A stretch of DNA of 64,000 nt from contig CP136064.1 of NCBI GenBank assembly GCA_032622095.1, forward strand, positions 195,145,948-195,209,947, given 5' to 3'. Each line of letters begins with the position of its first letter. Within the stretch, counting starts at the first letter, position 1. Of this stretch, positions 12,796 to 24,163 are shown piece by piece. A model generated the notes under the pieces. It was not told the DNA's origin. It ran no database searches and saw nothing but the letters and a program-made list of their open reading frames with translations. Position numbers and translations under genes: made by a program. This DNA is from Siphonodentalium dalli (taxonomy: Eukaryota; Mollusca; Scaphopoda; Gadilida; Siphonodentaliidae).

Positions 12796-13061
12796 CTAAC
12801 CCTTTCCATGACTGGAGTTTCCTGAATTTTTGCGATAACCCCATGCCAATAAATTCTCTTATATATGTGAGTCTCCCATATATGGAGCCTCGCATATAGA
12901 AGAGAATAAATTGGCCTAACAATATTTACCATGACCATGTAAGCCAGTGAATTCTCTTATATATGTGAGGCTCCCTGGGAGACTCGCATATATAAGAGAA
13001 TGCACTTGAACAGGATCTTTATTACAGCACCAGCACAGCTCCCATCATGAAAGGGCTAATT
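12796..13061. mobile_element. TTAA-type element with two CTCTTATATATG palindromic modules
   Basis: Left end TAACCCTTTCCATGACTGG, right end CTCCCATCATGAAAGGGCTAA. Two palindromic modules (stems AATTCTCTTATATATGTGAG and AGAGAATGCACTTG) sit at 12846-12922 and 12950-13005. Copies of the same family are at 18643, 31587, 40574, 44866, 50438 and 58524. Confidence 0.7.
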
Positions 13062-13508
13062 AATACATGTCCATAGAGTAAAGAATACTCTGTTTTATAC
13101 ACTAAAAAGCTAGTAAAAACTCAAAACTAATTCTTAAACTGTAACAGAATGAACCATGGGCACATAAATACCCACAGGGTGCCAAAATGAAACAGACAGG
13201 ATGAAACCCAAATTTAAAACTAGAAAAACAAGGATAACTGGAGAACGGAATGTCATTAGGCACTATTTTGAAAGCACTCCTGATTGTGATCTGCCATAGG
13301 AATCAGGGAGCTAAATGTGTTCTAGAGTTGGGGAGCGAGTACACCGTGGAATACTAAAGGTGAAGGTAACTGAAGAATGACCTTCACCTGATACATGCGA
13401 CACGTTATTAAAGGATGACATCGCGTTTATTTGATTTGTACATAATATCTAAATAATTTAAACTGGTGAATGAATGGGGAAATGGATTTTTGTGAGCGGG
13501 ACATTTAT
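13062..13508. other. Sequence downstream of candidate terminal exon; nothing recognised
   Basis: If the exon at 13509 is real, this is its 3' flank. AATAAA lies right after the stop codon. No repeat or gene was identified. Confidence 0.35.
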
Positions 13509-13726
13509 TTAACTAGCTGCTGTAGTTCTGGGTTTTTCCAGATCAAATTTGGCTGTGAGATAGCCCTGTCGTAGACTTGGGGATTTATTTTTAAAAGTAA
13601 ACACATGACCTATGATTTTTCTTGCATTTTCGTGATCAACTGGTGTCAATCTAGCTGGGTAAACATCACTGGTATGGCCTGCAGGCTTCAATTCAGTGAA
13701 TTTGGCCGAAACGTTAACACTGTCGC
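13509..13726 (-). CDS. Candidate alternative terminal exon of the RERE-like gene
   Basis: A strong acceptor (TTTCCCACAG at 13727-13728) opens a 71-codon frame. Its first two bases complete the codon left by exon 3, reading HYEG-G-DSVNVSAKF. It ends in TAA at 13509-13511, followed directly by AATAAA. The residues (KPAGHTSDVYPARLTPVDHE) are not low-complexity and resemble no repeat elsewhere in the window, but I do not recognise the family. It lacks the RELFxS...GKC end of a BAH domain. If used, it would give a protein of about 245 residues with half a BAH fold. The frame starts before its first ATG-like codon, so splicing is needed to express it. It could instead be a decayed unrelated exon. 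Confidence 0.4.
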
Positions 13727-14435
13727 CTGTGGGAAACCATTTAGTTCAGTGATTCCCATACCAAATTTCAGTTAGATCCAATAAACCATGGCTGAGATAA
13801 ACATAAACTGCAAGAAATCATCATATCCAGAGAAAAACAAAGACAGATAACTCTTGAATGTAAAAATACAACAAATGTCATTGGCATCTATTTTGAAATG
13901 TATGTGACTTTATTTAAGGAATAAAGTTGGTTTCCTAATGCATTATAGTTTAAAGATGGATTATCTCCTTAAATAACAAATTCTAGATAGTTTCCTTGGT
14001 ATGAAATACTATGAATGAGATGTAAATCCCTGCCCGGAAACGATTCTATCAATTTATTTTGATTTTATATTGATATTATTTTATTCAATTAATGGGACAC
14101 TTCTGTGTTCTATAAATAGAACTTTTAGATAGAGGCCTCCAGCATTGTGCTCCGAACACATCAGAGAATCTGGAATCAGTCTGAGTGACTGAGTCAGCTA
14201 AAAAATACTTTAATTCAAGAGAGAAAACAATGAAAATTGTGATGTGACACAGATACATGGCAGACATGACAAACAGTAATCAACTAAACAAGGCAACAAC
14301 TAAATTACATATTGCAATTGTGAACGACATGACATTGAACCAGGAGACAAGGAATTTTATCTATTTTCTGACGATAACCCTAACGGAACAATCTCCGAGA
14401 TAATTAACGAATCAATACAAGCGTAATTCACTCAC

Positions 14436-14541
14436 CGCCTTCGTAGTGTCGATCATGTAGCAATGACTGCCGAACAATATCAGGAACCTCTGACAGCCGG
14501 AAATAATTCTTCACGTGAACCACCAGATTGTCCCGTTTCGT
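14436..14541 (-). CDS. RERE: RERE/atrophin-like protein, exon 3 (BAH domain, middle)
   Basis: A 106-nt exon with acceptor ATTATAG and strong donor GTGAGT. It enters in phase 0 and leaves one base into the next codon. It encodes 35 residues whose core, VKNYFRLSEVPDIVRQSLLH, fits the RERE BAH motif VKWYYR-SEVP-(S)V-(Y)Q-L-(Q)DRH-E, and it begins TKRDNL where RERE has SKRDHL. This is too short for ORF scanning and is recognised by family pattern plus splice sites. Joined to exon 2 it reads ...ICEIKEIKV-TKRDNLVV..., the same junction as in vertebrate RERE without its optional insert. The second half of the BAH domain (RELF-x-S...GKC) should follow in a later exon. None was found in the remaining 14.4 kb, so the gene probably continues left of the window. 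Confidence 0.8.
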
Positions 14542-14911
14542 CTATAATGATAGGTATTCACATCACATAAATCATCAATTTGCTTCTAAGTACTATTGGC
14601 AAGGATATTTTACAGGCCTATCGACATTATGCACACACGCCTTTTGTTGTTCCGCTTATAATGTAATATATGTCGTTACTCTAGACAGGCATTCTCTACA
14701 ATGCAAATTATCATCTTTTGGCTGGTCTAAGTGCATTTTTTCTGTGTGAAAAATGTTCTTTTCTTGACAGAATGTGCCATGTATGATGTCAATCAAGAGT
14801 ACGGAAACAGCCAGAATAAGTGTTTATTTTACCACTGATCAAATCATCTGTGAAACAACAGGATTGATTTCCTCATTTATGAAGCTTTAACCTTTAGTTG
14901 CGATACATCAG

Positions 14912-14964
14912 TACTCAGTACAGACATAAAATATCATTCTGTGTGCTATATGTCTGTACTGAGT
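14912..14964. repeat. Short inverted repeat
   Basis: TACTCAGTACAGACATA and TATGTCTGTACTGAGTA, 17-bp perfect arms separated by about 19 bases. Confidence 0.8.
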
Positions 14965-15305
14965 ATGGACCTACTTCAACATACTTGGGGTTGCTCATTT
15001 ATTATAATATTCATAACCAAACTAAGATATTAGTACATCGGATTCATTGTATCTCGATGATTGAAACTGTGTATGATGTTCCAGGATTGTTAATGATAAA
15101 AGCCATTCTATTGAGTCAGTGTTAAGGTTTTTTCTATATTCCCATTATATTTTTCCACTAGAAAATGCCAGAACGGAACGTCAACAGCCCTGCTCATGAC
15201 TTCATTCGGCAGTGAAGAGGTTAAGATAATAATAAAATCACACATTATTATGCTAGAATATTCAATTTAGACCAGAAAAATAATTGGCCGAGCAGTGGGC
15301 CGAGG

Positions 15306-15413
15306 AGAGAGCTTTCCGATAAATGGCAACAAGCCATATTTCCGACTAAATCCTGAAAGGTTACCCATAATTCTGCTGTGGTTAAAGAGTCGATTAATTA
15401 GGGCATTACTGTA
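15306..15413. mobile_element. Tc1/mariner-like foldback MITE, right half
   Basis: Runs from the loop (GAGAGCTTTCCGATAAATGG) to the terminal GGGCATTACTGTA. The left arm is absent. Confidence 0.8.
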
Positions 15414-16823
15414 TTAAATATCTCTCCCATTGCCATACACCCACACTTAAAAAAAATGTCAGTGAGAACGATTATAATTATACTCACTCAGAAAAAAGTC
15501 ATGATATGATACAAATATCATTGGAATAATGAATTATATTTTACAACAGTAATTTCTAATGGCAAATACCAAGTACATTTTATTTTATTTGATGGTGATC
15601 AGTTTGCATATTATATTATACACCATTTGAAAGAGGAAGCTCCAAACATTGTATTATCAACTTATCCATTTGAATGAACTATGAACATGTTGTTTTTGTC
15701 AAAGTACAGACGTGTGTTCTGTAAATAAATTTGATCTGGTCTGGACTGCCAGTCTATTATTCTCAATGGAAGGAGAATAACTCTATCTCTTAATTGTGAA
15801 TTATGATACATTCTGGGGTAAATAATGGGGGAAGTCCTTAATATGTGTATCTGACAATCTCCGTCACATGGTGGACACTCCTGGGCCATACCTGCTCCAT
15901 ATTCCAGTATAATATATACATTTTTTGGTTCCTCTTCCAAATGGTATATAATAAGGTATTTGTTGTGTATAATTTGATCTGGGCATTCAAAAATTAAGTG
16001 GGCCTTTAATACATGTTAATGAAGTAACACAGTAAAACAAAACTTATCAAGTTACTTCTAATTGTTTGTGCTGCTGCCATTTGGTAACATTAAGATCACT
16101 GAAAATGGTATATTTTGCACAAAATTCAGCAGGATTCCAGTGCTAAAATAATATAAGATAATAAGAGCTCAAGTTATCTATCAATGAGGAATCATGATCT
16201 GACTGACCAGAGGACTAAGCAATGAAAAATTCATAGAATTAATGCTGTATGGACCACAAGCCAATTATTGAACTAAACATTGCTGTGAAGCAAATGTGAG
16301 TTATTATGATGACATCACAAAGGGGCAATTAAAATTCAAACGCCTGAGGCATACAAACAAATTGATCGACATGTTGATTTATTGAAAATGATTTAACAGT
16401 AATTTTAAATTTGTCTTGTTACTTCAAATGCAATGAAGCAAAATTTCAATTTTCACTCACTTAATTATGCAGATTTTGAATTTTGATTTTTAGGTTTTAT
16501 CATATTAGTTATATTCAAGCAAAATATCCACAAAAGTCCATTATTATTAAATCAAGAAGAACATCTGCTTCAGATTATTAAGAAACGGAATTTTCTTAGA
16601 ATTATGTTTCATGATCCATCCTCCAATCAGTGATGTAAACATTGTTGTTAAGTATAAAATGTGAGTTATGATATTACAACACAAAGGGGTCCACTCCACA
16701 AAATCAAAGGGGTGCATTCTGCCTGAGGTGAACAAATAAAATGATGGTAGTGTTGATTTATTGAAAATGATTTAATGGCAAAATTATTGAAACAAATTTG
16801 TTTTGTCACTTCAATGCAATGAC
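15414..16823. other. AT-rich intron sequence, no exon recognised
   Basis: A direct duplication of about 160 bp (TTATTGAAAATGATTTAA ... AATGCAATGA, near 16260-16440 and 16640-16820) is visible. The 92-codon minus-strand frame at 15662-15940 could not be assigned to any family. Confidence 0.45.
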
Positions 16824-17065
16824 GAACAAGAGCATAGCCAGGGCGTGGCAAAATATATGTACACCCGTGGTTAATTTCAACAAAGGGCCATAACTCTGGT
16901 AAACATTGGGCGGAACCCAAATTTGAACTTGGCCTGTATTTCGGGCTAGTAAACCCACATACCAAATTTCTTTCTATTCAGTTTGGGCTTACTAAAGTTA
17001 TCATCCGGAAAAGAAAAAGTGAATGGACGGACAGAATAACATAATACACCCCGTTTTCAATATTT
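16824..17065 (+). repeat. Dispersed 'GGGCCATAACTCTGG' repeat, single unit
   Basis: Starts GAACAAGAGCATAGCCAGGG and contains GGGCCATAACTCTGG, GGGCGGAACCCAAATTTGAA, AAAGTTATCATCCGG and a GGACGGACAG run, ending near ACATAATACACC. Same family as 39769, 45921, 55652 and 56709. Confidence 0.75.
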
Positions 17066-17220
17066 TAGTTTTGTTCTTGTTACTTTAATAGCTACATTCA
17101 AAAGTTACAATTTCGTTAAAGGTACGGATGACCTTGGTTGCATGTAGGTTATAATTTAGAAATAAAAGTTACCAAGTTATGAATTTCCTCAAGAATAATC
17201 TAATAGTATAGTATGATGAT

Positions 17221-18093
17221 TAAGTAATGCGGAGTGGACCACAAAAAACGGTCCAGTACAGGTCCACGGCTTTACTGGACAGGAGAACGGACCAACCCTT
17301 CTGGATTGTTCCAGTGCGAGCTAGACCGGTCCAGTCCAGACTACATGTATTATGTAAGTGACTAACTTCAATATGTATACTGTTGTCTGCTGTCATGACT
17401 GAGATTCTGTCAGGTTCAGATGCTGCCAAACACAAATTGTGACAAATTTCCCATACAAGATATCTTCATCTTCGATATTGACATGAAGAGTCTGAAACTA
17501 TCCATTGTTATTTTTGTTTCTGTTTTTGTGATGATACAATTATAAAATATCAGAGTTACTACTAATCAGTGTGATAAATATTTCAATATCCAGTGAGTCA
17601 ATGACCCACCATTGTCGTAAATATGTCAAACACATTATTCAGTTTCCTGACAGGGTGCATGGTGTCATGTTCCCAGCCTGGAATAATATTCAATCTCGCG
17701 CTGGCACGGCTTAGTTGAATATAAATTACAGACCGGAAATATGGTACCATGTACATTGGCAGGAAACAGAATAACTTATACTGTTAAAATAACAATCTTA
17801 CCCTCCAGAATGTTGTCGCGAAAAGGGATGTGCATCTTTAATAGCTTAATATACACAACAGCAACCGTAAATCATCTCTGAAACTGGGGCAAGCAATGCT
17901 GTAAACATTGTTTGCACACCTTGTTTTGATATAGTAAGCTCAATTTTCCATGTAAATGATGAACACTTTGTTAAAACGGTATTCATCCACATGTAAGCGG
18001 ACTGGACCAGCAATTAAGGGAAGCGGACCGGAATGGCCTGGACTGGACTGGACCCCCTAGTCAGTGTACCGAAACACCTAGGTCCGCATCACT
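17221..18093. mobile_element. Non-autonomous DNA element with AGTGATGCGGA ends
   Basis: Left TAAGTAATGCGGAGTGGAC and right GGTCCGCATCACT are inverted. GTCCAG-rich subterminal repeats lie at both ends (17255-17340 and 18000-18055). The flanks ATGATGAT (17213-17220) and ATAATGAT (18094-18101) match 7 of 8, which suggests a hAT-type duplication. Inside, minus-strand 17802-17835 starts ATG and ends at a strong GTAAGA donor (MHIPFRDNILE), possibly a transposase or captured first exon. Confidence 0.6.
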
Positions 18094-18585
18094 ATAATGA
18101 TTGTATGAATGTGATATTCCCCACAAAACACATGGTGACCCATTCAATACGGAAATCTCGAGTGGCAAGGATTAGCGAGCGCTAGATCTGTATGTTGTAA
18201 ATTTTTAACCAAAGTAGGCCTATACACTTAGTGGGGTCTCCACGGTGTGGAGTGTATTGCGCACACTCTTTATGCACTGTACTGTATTAACAATGCATAA
18301 GATGTTGACAATAACATCCTATTTATGCGATATTTATGATCGGTATAAAAATTAAATTTTATTATTCTTTAGTGTAAACATATTTTAATTTCCAAATCCA
18401 ACATAACATAATATACAGATGATACAAATATGCAAAATAGAAGAGATAATGTATGGAAATGAGGATCAGACAAGAAGCCCGAGGGCCTATATGAAGTCTT
18501 CTCTTATTATTCTTTCTGTTTATGGTGGTCTTTAGGGATGTGTCTGTTAAAACAGCAATACCCATCGCGAAAGCCATCTGTATCT

Positions 18586-18999
18586 TTAACCGTTTCTATA
18601 CTAAATACTCCTTCACCACTAAATCTCTTAGGAAATGTTAAGATAACACTTCAATGATTGGAGCTTCCCGAAAATTTACAAAAAACCAGTGCCAATGCAT
18701 TCTCTTATATATGCAAGTCTCCTTATGAGAGTCTCGCATATATAAGAGAATGCACTGGCACAGGATCTTTAGTGCTGCAATTGCGTAGTTCCCGACATGA
18801 AAGGGTTAACAAATGACCATAATTTATTATCTAAACATTTCCAGCCAATGAATATGAAATCTTCTGCATTAGCATTATCATTTTGTCTGACTGTCGGCTG
18901 CTCATATATTAAGATCATCCCTCCAAAAGAATTATTGACCATTCCAATGTACACTTTTATAACTGAGTGGGAGAATTAATTTTGTATAGCAAGGATTAA
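18586..18999. mobile_element. TTAA foldback ('TCTATACTAAAT' family), carrying a nested TTAA element
   Basis: Left TTAACCGTTTCTATACTAAA, right TTTTGTATAGCAAGGATTAA. It is in the opposite orientation to the 12048 copy. It is split by a second element at 18643-18809, so it is the older of the two. Confidence 0.65.
18643..18809. mobile_element. TTAA element with CTCTTATATATG palindrome, nested
   Basis: Starts TAACACTTCAATGATTGGAG, ends ACATGAAAGGGTTAA, with one palindromic module (GCATTCTCTTATATATGCAA ... AGAGAATGCACTGGC) in the middle. Confidence 0.7.
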
Positions 19000-20004
19000 T
19001 ATAAACCATGGTAAACCCATTCCCTCAATCTATACCATAATCTAATATAGAGTCAGACTAAGTGACACAAAGTTCTGAGAGCAGCTGTATCTATTAGCCT
19101 TCAATTTCACACCAAATCACCCTGAAGTTAGTTTTCTGATCTTGTGTTATCAAGTCACTCAGTAATGATCTGGGGCAAGAAAGCAGATTGCACATGAATG
19201 TCCTGGACTGTTTCATGGGAAGTAACTCTATTGTTATCATTGAAATTAACATCTGTATGCAAGCAATGGGAATGCTTGTGTCTGGTGTTCTAAACACTGC
19301 TAGATGGATAGGAGATAACAAGAAAACCAATGTCAGAAATGGTAACCCACTCAAGATATATTATATACCCATGATTGTAATTATAGAATATAAAATATAC
19401 TGGTTTCACGAATGACCAACTCATAATTCCGTTAAAACAACTAATTCTTCAAATTATTACAACAACTATATGCGGCTTATCACTGATGGTTTGTCATGCA
19501 TCTCACCACAATTCCCAACTACACCTTTTACTGGACTTGGCCTCCGGGTCGCAGTTCCGACTTTTAATCCGTCCCAAAAATTCCCATTTCTATAAATAAA
19601 ATGCCCATCGCCCATGTATACAAAGAATCAGCGAAACATACAACGGAGCATGAATAATTGAAATTGTACTTGATGGCGCCAGAAATTAACGGAATTTTTT
19701 TTTAATATATATCTGGGTGAAGGGAAACCTGATTGCACCAATGATACACATCAAATTTACATTTGACCTTTGGGCCAATCAAAATGATACTAAAATTGGT
19801 ATGTTCTTATAAACAGTCTCCCTTTTTTTTATCCAAAAATTTGTGATTTTTAGTCCATTTAATTCTAGCAAGGATGATGACACAATACCTGGGAGATATC
19901 TTGAAATGAGAGGTCACATGAGAATTTCAATGTCAGGTCAAAATGAAATATGGACAAAATGGAACCCAAATTTTTAAGCAAACAAAGGGGAAATTGGAAC
20001 AATA
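19000..20004. other. AT-rich intron sequence, nothing recognised
   Basis: Overlapping chance frames on both strands at 19094-19415 and no repeat borders. No support for an exon. Confidence 0.45.
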
Positions 20005-20125
20005 TCATTTGCAGAATGAGGTCCCAGAGGGTAAATTTAGTGATGCTATCCCTAATGTCACCCAATTCACCCTTGGGAACCTCATTCTGCTTAGGTCTCA
20101 GCAATGGGAGACCTACTATCAGATT
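20005..20125. mobile_element. Short copy of the GGTGAATTTAG palindromic MITE
   Basis: CATTTGCAGAATGAGGTCCC ... GGGAACCTCATTCTGC palindrome, with the flanking TAGGTCTC...GGGAGACCTA typical of the family. Confidence 0.65.
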
Positions 20126-20204
20126 GAATTATCAGTAGTGACGATATTTATTTCATATTTGTTTTATCTCAGATGATTTAAAGGGGTATTGACAAGCAAT
20201 ACAG

Positions 20205-20465
20205 AGCATTAATTCCTTATAAGCTTAGAAGATATGTAGGATAATTGGTACACATATGTTCACATGACCAGGGGAATGTCAAGGGATAGGTGCCTTTGAC
20301 CTCAGATGACTAAATGAAGGGGGATTAATAAATTGCATGATAAATTAAAAGCCTTTATCATCAGCTCAGAACATATGTTGGAAAATTGGTGCACAGAGGT
20401 AACATAATACCGGGAATGTGATGGGATAGGTGCTGTTGACCTCAAATGACATAAAGTGGCGCTAA
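20205..20465 (+). repeat. Two diverged tandem units of ~130 bp
   Basis: Each unit has GAACATATGTTGGA/ATTGGTGCAC..., then GGGAATGTGATGGGATAGGTGC...GACCTCA.ATGAC. A third diverged piece is visible at 22485-22540, on the far side of the 20746-22301 element. Confidence 0.55.
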
Positions 20466-20470
20466 TAATT

Positions 20471-20647
20471 AGCAATAAATAGATAGAACGACACAAGTAT
20501 GTGAACTGGTTAACAATATTGCACGAGTTTGTTGTGACGCGATGGTAAAACGAGAACCGGAGGTTCGAGTTTTACTTCGCAGCACGACAAACGAGTGCAA
20601 TAACGTTAACATGTTCACACCAACTGTGTTGTTCTATGTTTATTGCA
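20471..20647. mobile_element. Foldback element (~177 bp)
   Basis: Arms GCAATAAATAGATAGAACGA... and its complement ...GTTCTATGTTTATTGC pair for about 60 bp, through TTGCACGAGTTTGTTGTG and its complement. The small loop contains GAGAACCGGAGGTTCGAG. Confidence 0.7.
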
Positions 20648-20745
20648 CACTCTGAAGATTGCAGCTTGTAACATACTAACATTTAGGTCGATATTGTTGT
20701 ATTTAATTTAGACTATACCCCATGATTTAGCGAAGACATTTTCTG

Positions 20746-22301
20746 TTAACCCTTTGAACCCTGGTGCCCCACAATGATCGACACCCTGACCCGGGGCTCC
20801 CAGTGGTATGTCCGCTTAAATTAGACAGTGTCTAGTAGCATGGTGTTGATTATGTTCAAATTGCGACACCGGTCTGAAACTTTACACGTTTGTCCCCCAT
20901 GGATCAGCGATCATTATAAGATCGCGAGACTTTGCCTCGCGGCAACTCCTTGTTAACGGTTGCTAGGCAACTACACGGAATTGACTGGAAAATGTAAATA
21001 TAGCTTATAGCGTCGTAATTCAACCTCAGTGATTGCGTTTTTTTATGCAGGTACTACCCTAACGTGAAATTTGAGATATACCCGACCAGAATAGTGAACC
21101 AAATATCCCATTTAAGGGTAGCAACGGTTGCTAAGCAAATACCACAACTGATCGAATGACATAATTGCACTAACCATTCAGTGGTATTTTTGCCTTAATT
21201 TAGACAGTGTCTAGTCGCATGGTGTTGGTTATGTTGAAAGGGGACACCTACCTGAAACTATGCAGGCATGATATATGCATGCACGGACCACTGATCATTG
21301 TAAGATCGGGAGACTTTGCCACCCGATCTCGCCTTAGAAACGGTTACTAGGCAACTACCCGAAATTTGCAGGATAAACGAATTCTAGCTTATAACGTTGT
21401 AATTATACATCAGCGAATTGCGTTTCGATGCAACCAATATCCTAATGTGAAATCAAGATATACCTGACCATGCGTGAGTAAGTCAACTTGAAATGCGATT
21501 GACTTTTTCCTGCATGTGGCACAACAGAGACTGATATTACAGAGACCAGAAACAATTTCCCGTAACATATCGTGGCCCCATTGTTCAAGTAAGCTGTCTA
21601 GATTGTGTCTACTGTACTAACATGTGAAACATGCAACAAAATGTCATATATAGCGCCACATTTCACTTCAACGCATTTTTAAAAATGAATTAGAGCCTGC
21701 GCCCATGCGCATATTTTCCTAGCCGTTTCTAGCGGGCAGCCAATCCATATAGACACCTTTGTCAGCGCTGACTTCAATAGGCCAATTTAAATATATATAT
21801 TAGTGGGTATGTCGTGTATAAGTACGTTATAAACCATTTATTTGTCATTGCGCTAGTCTGCGCATGCGCGAATAAATCAACTTCATATGCGATAGACCCT
21901 TCCCCATATGTAGCAGACACTGGTTAATATACACGAGGGTAATTTAAACTGAAATTGTGTGTCTATATTATGTCTGTTCTGTACACACACGGGGAACACG
22001 AAATTATATGCCGTAAATATAGCGGCACAATTCGCTTAAAATATCGTATGTTTTTGTAGATTATATGCTATGCGCATATATTTCTACCCGATACTAGCGG
22101 CCAACCATTCCATACGCACCATGGGCGCAGCTGACATATGTGGGGGCAATTTAAATATAAATCAGTGGGTCTGACGCTCGTTATACTATATATAAATTTG
22201 CTACCGAATCATGTCGTCGCTGCACCGAAATATCGGTGTTACGGGATATAGTCACGGTTCGTTTGCACCTAAATATCGGTGTTACGGGTTCAAAGGGTTA
22301 A
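20746..22301. mobile_element. piggyBac-like TTAA element (1.56 kb) with AABB internal tandem structure
   Basis: Borders TTAACCCTTTGAACCC and GGGTTCAAAGGGTTAA are perfect 16-bp inverted repeats including TTAA. Inside, unit A starts CAGTGGTAT at 20801 and again at 21179 (378-bp period). Unit B starts CATGCG at 21469 and again at 21863 (394-bp period). A short CGGTGTTACGGG repeat occurs twice near the right end. No transposase frame. Its base composition is GC-richer and CG-richer than the flanks. Confidence 0.75.
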
Positions 22302-22744
22302 TGTTGACGTCGCCAGTGACGTTGTTGACGTAATAGTATTGTTCAAGAACAATAAACATATTTTTATTGAACGCTTCAATTCTTCTGTATTTTGCTGTAT
22401 TTCGCACAAATGAGCCATTTGGGTCAGTCTGTTTGGGTGTGCAATAAAGAGTGTTTATTATCAGCTTAAATATTGATGGTAACTTTATCTGGAGAGTGTC
22501 ATGCAATAGGCACTGCATGTTTACCTCAGGTGACTAATAATTATTTTAAATGACTTGTTCAAGCAATTATAATTTACTAATTCTTCAAACGATTTTCCTG
22601 CATGTCATGGTTGTCACCCGTCAATTTTGACTAGTTATACATATAATTAAAGATTAAAAAAACTCGAAGAAGAGAGCTCCAATGCAAAACAGATTAAATA
22701 GATAGAGTTATGGTTGGTCAGAACCACATAATTCGTCTATGGGT
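22302..22744. other. No gene recognised
   Basis: AT-rich intron sequence. It includes a fragment related to the tandem units at 20205-20465 and the 8-bp target copy CTATGGGT (22737-22744) of the adjacent hAT element. Confidence 0.5.
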
Positions 22745-23850
22745 TAGAGATGGGCGGTTAACCGTGGAATCAGTTCGGTTTCGGTTGTCGCGAAAAACCG
22801 GAAATGACAACCGTGGTAAGTTGGGAAAACCCGTAGTTTCGGTTGTCACAACTTCCTGTAATCATGGCAGAGCACGACGAACAAACGAGTCCTGTGTGGA
22901 AATATTTTTCCAAGAAAGATAAGAAATCTAAGTGTGCCGCCTGTAATATATGCAGAAAGGAGTTCGCATGGTGAAATCGCGCGACGAATTCATTACGTTG
23001 CTTCCGTGTACACCTATTTTCGCCATAGTAAACACAACACAAGTCAGTTTATTTCTCATGTTCTTTTAATCATTAAGGCCGTACAAATACTCTGAAAGGT
23101 GAATTTGATGAGGATACGATATCAAAAGGTATCAATGATTGTTACCCCGCATTCCCTATTAGTTTTTATCACTGTTTGGATGTTAAATCGTCAAATATAT
23201 TTGTGCGCCGTTGATTAAAAATGTTATGCCGGAATCGGAGCCGGAATGAATTATACCGTTTGTCGGTAAACTGTTGAGAAATAGCACTCATTCAGGTGAC
23301 TTGTATTGGATGCATGTATAGTGTGTACAGTATTATGTTCCCTAAATATGGTAATAGGCATATAGCCAGATAATGTGATTAAGAGATTCTAGTCATGTTT
23401 TATTTTCATTTTGTTGTTTATTTCAAATTTTATTTTTCAAATCATAACTATACACATATACTAGTATCTAGTCACACATATTAGTTTTATGCCAATATAA
23501 ATGATCATTATATTATTTCACACTTATGATCATATGATGCTGAATTGCAGTCGTACACAATACAGACTCACTTGCATTCTAGCACTGCCACTCGACATGG
23601 ACATTAACAATATACATGTAATACTGGTAGTAACAATATGATACATAATTTACAATTATAAAAGGACATGTACCTCACAAGTTATGGTGATAAAATTGGT
23701 GTGTTTTCTTTGTAATATGATGAAGCATAACTAGATTTTGTTCACATTAGTCATTTTTATTAATAAAAACCGAAACTGAAACCGAGACTCAACTCTTTTT
23801 CCGAAACCGAAACCGAAACCGAGGCAAATTTTCACAACCGCCCATCTCTA
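22745..23850 (+). mobile_element. hAT element (1.1 kb), internally deleted, with BED-finger remnant
   Basis: Inverted ends TAGAGATGGGCGGTT and AACCGCCCATCTCTA. Flanked by identical 8-bp CTATGGGT at 22737-22744 and 23851-23858. Subterminal GGTTTCGGTT repeats at both ends are inverted. It retains the start of a BED-type zinc finger (next entry) but lacks the catalytic core of hAT transposases. A 46-bp left-end fragment of the same family lies at 24388-24433. Confidence 0.9.
22864..22974 (+). pseudogene. hAT transposase N-terminal remnant (BED zinc finger)
   Basis: ATG at 22864 opens 36 codons ending at TGA 22974. Residues 10-35 read SPVWKYFSKKDKKSKCAAC then NICRKEFAW. They carry the aromatic VWKYF start and the Cys-x2-Cys-type pair of a BED finger, the DNA-binding module at the front of ZBED/hAT transposases. 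The second half of the finger (His ligands), the dimerisation region and the catalytic core are missing. It is therefore a relic showing the parent element was hAT. Confidence 0.7.
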
Positions 23851-24117
23851 CTATGGGTGGATGTTTATACACAATTCTGTGACTCACTGGTACAACAATA
23901 ACAAAGGTTGAGGTTGTAGCTCACAGCATGACAAATAAGTGCAATAACGTCAACATGTCATCACAATGTCTTTTTGTTTTTCACACAGCTCAATCTCTGT
24001 AGTTTGCAGAACTCTAAATATATTGTATGTATTAACTTGTTTAGTCCGGCAGCCAAACCTCGATTATTAGCTGTTTTTTTCCATATATAGTTTTTTACTT
24101 TGTGGATTCGGGTGGTT

Positions 24118-24163
24118 CAAATTCCCTTTCAGTAGTACATCAAATTCCCTTTCAGTAGTACAT
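24118..24163 (+). repeat. 23-bp unit repeated twice
   Basis: CAAATTCCCTTTCAGTAGTA plus CAT occurs twice in tandem. Confidence 0.9.

Noticed and set aside
15662-15940. 92-codon minus-strand frame (MEEEPKNVYIILEYG...)
   Set aside because: The kinase-like YIILEY is not followed by any kinase motif, and no splice sites or family match were found.
20550-20580. GGAGGTTCGAG resembling a tRNA B-box
   Set aside because: It lies in the loop of a foldback without a matching A-box or acceptor stem.
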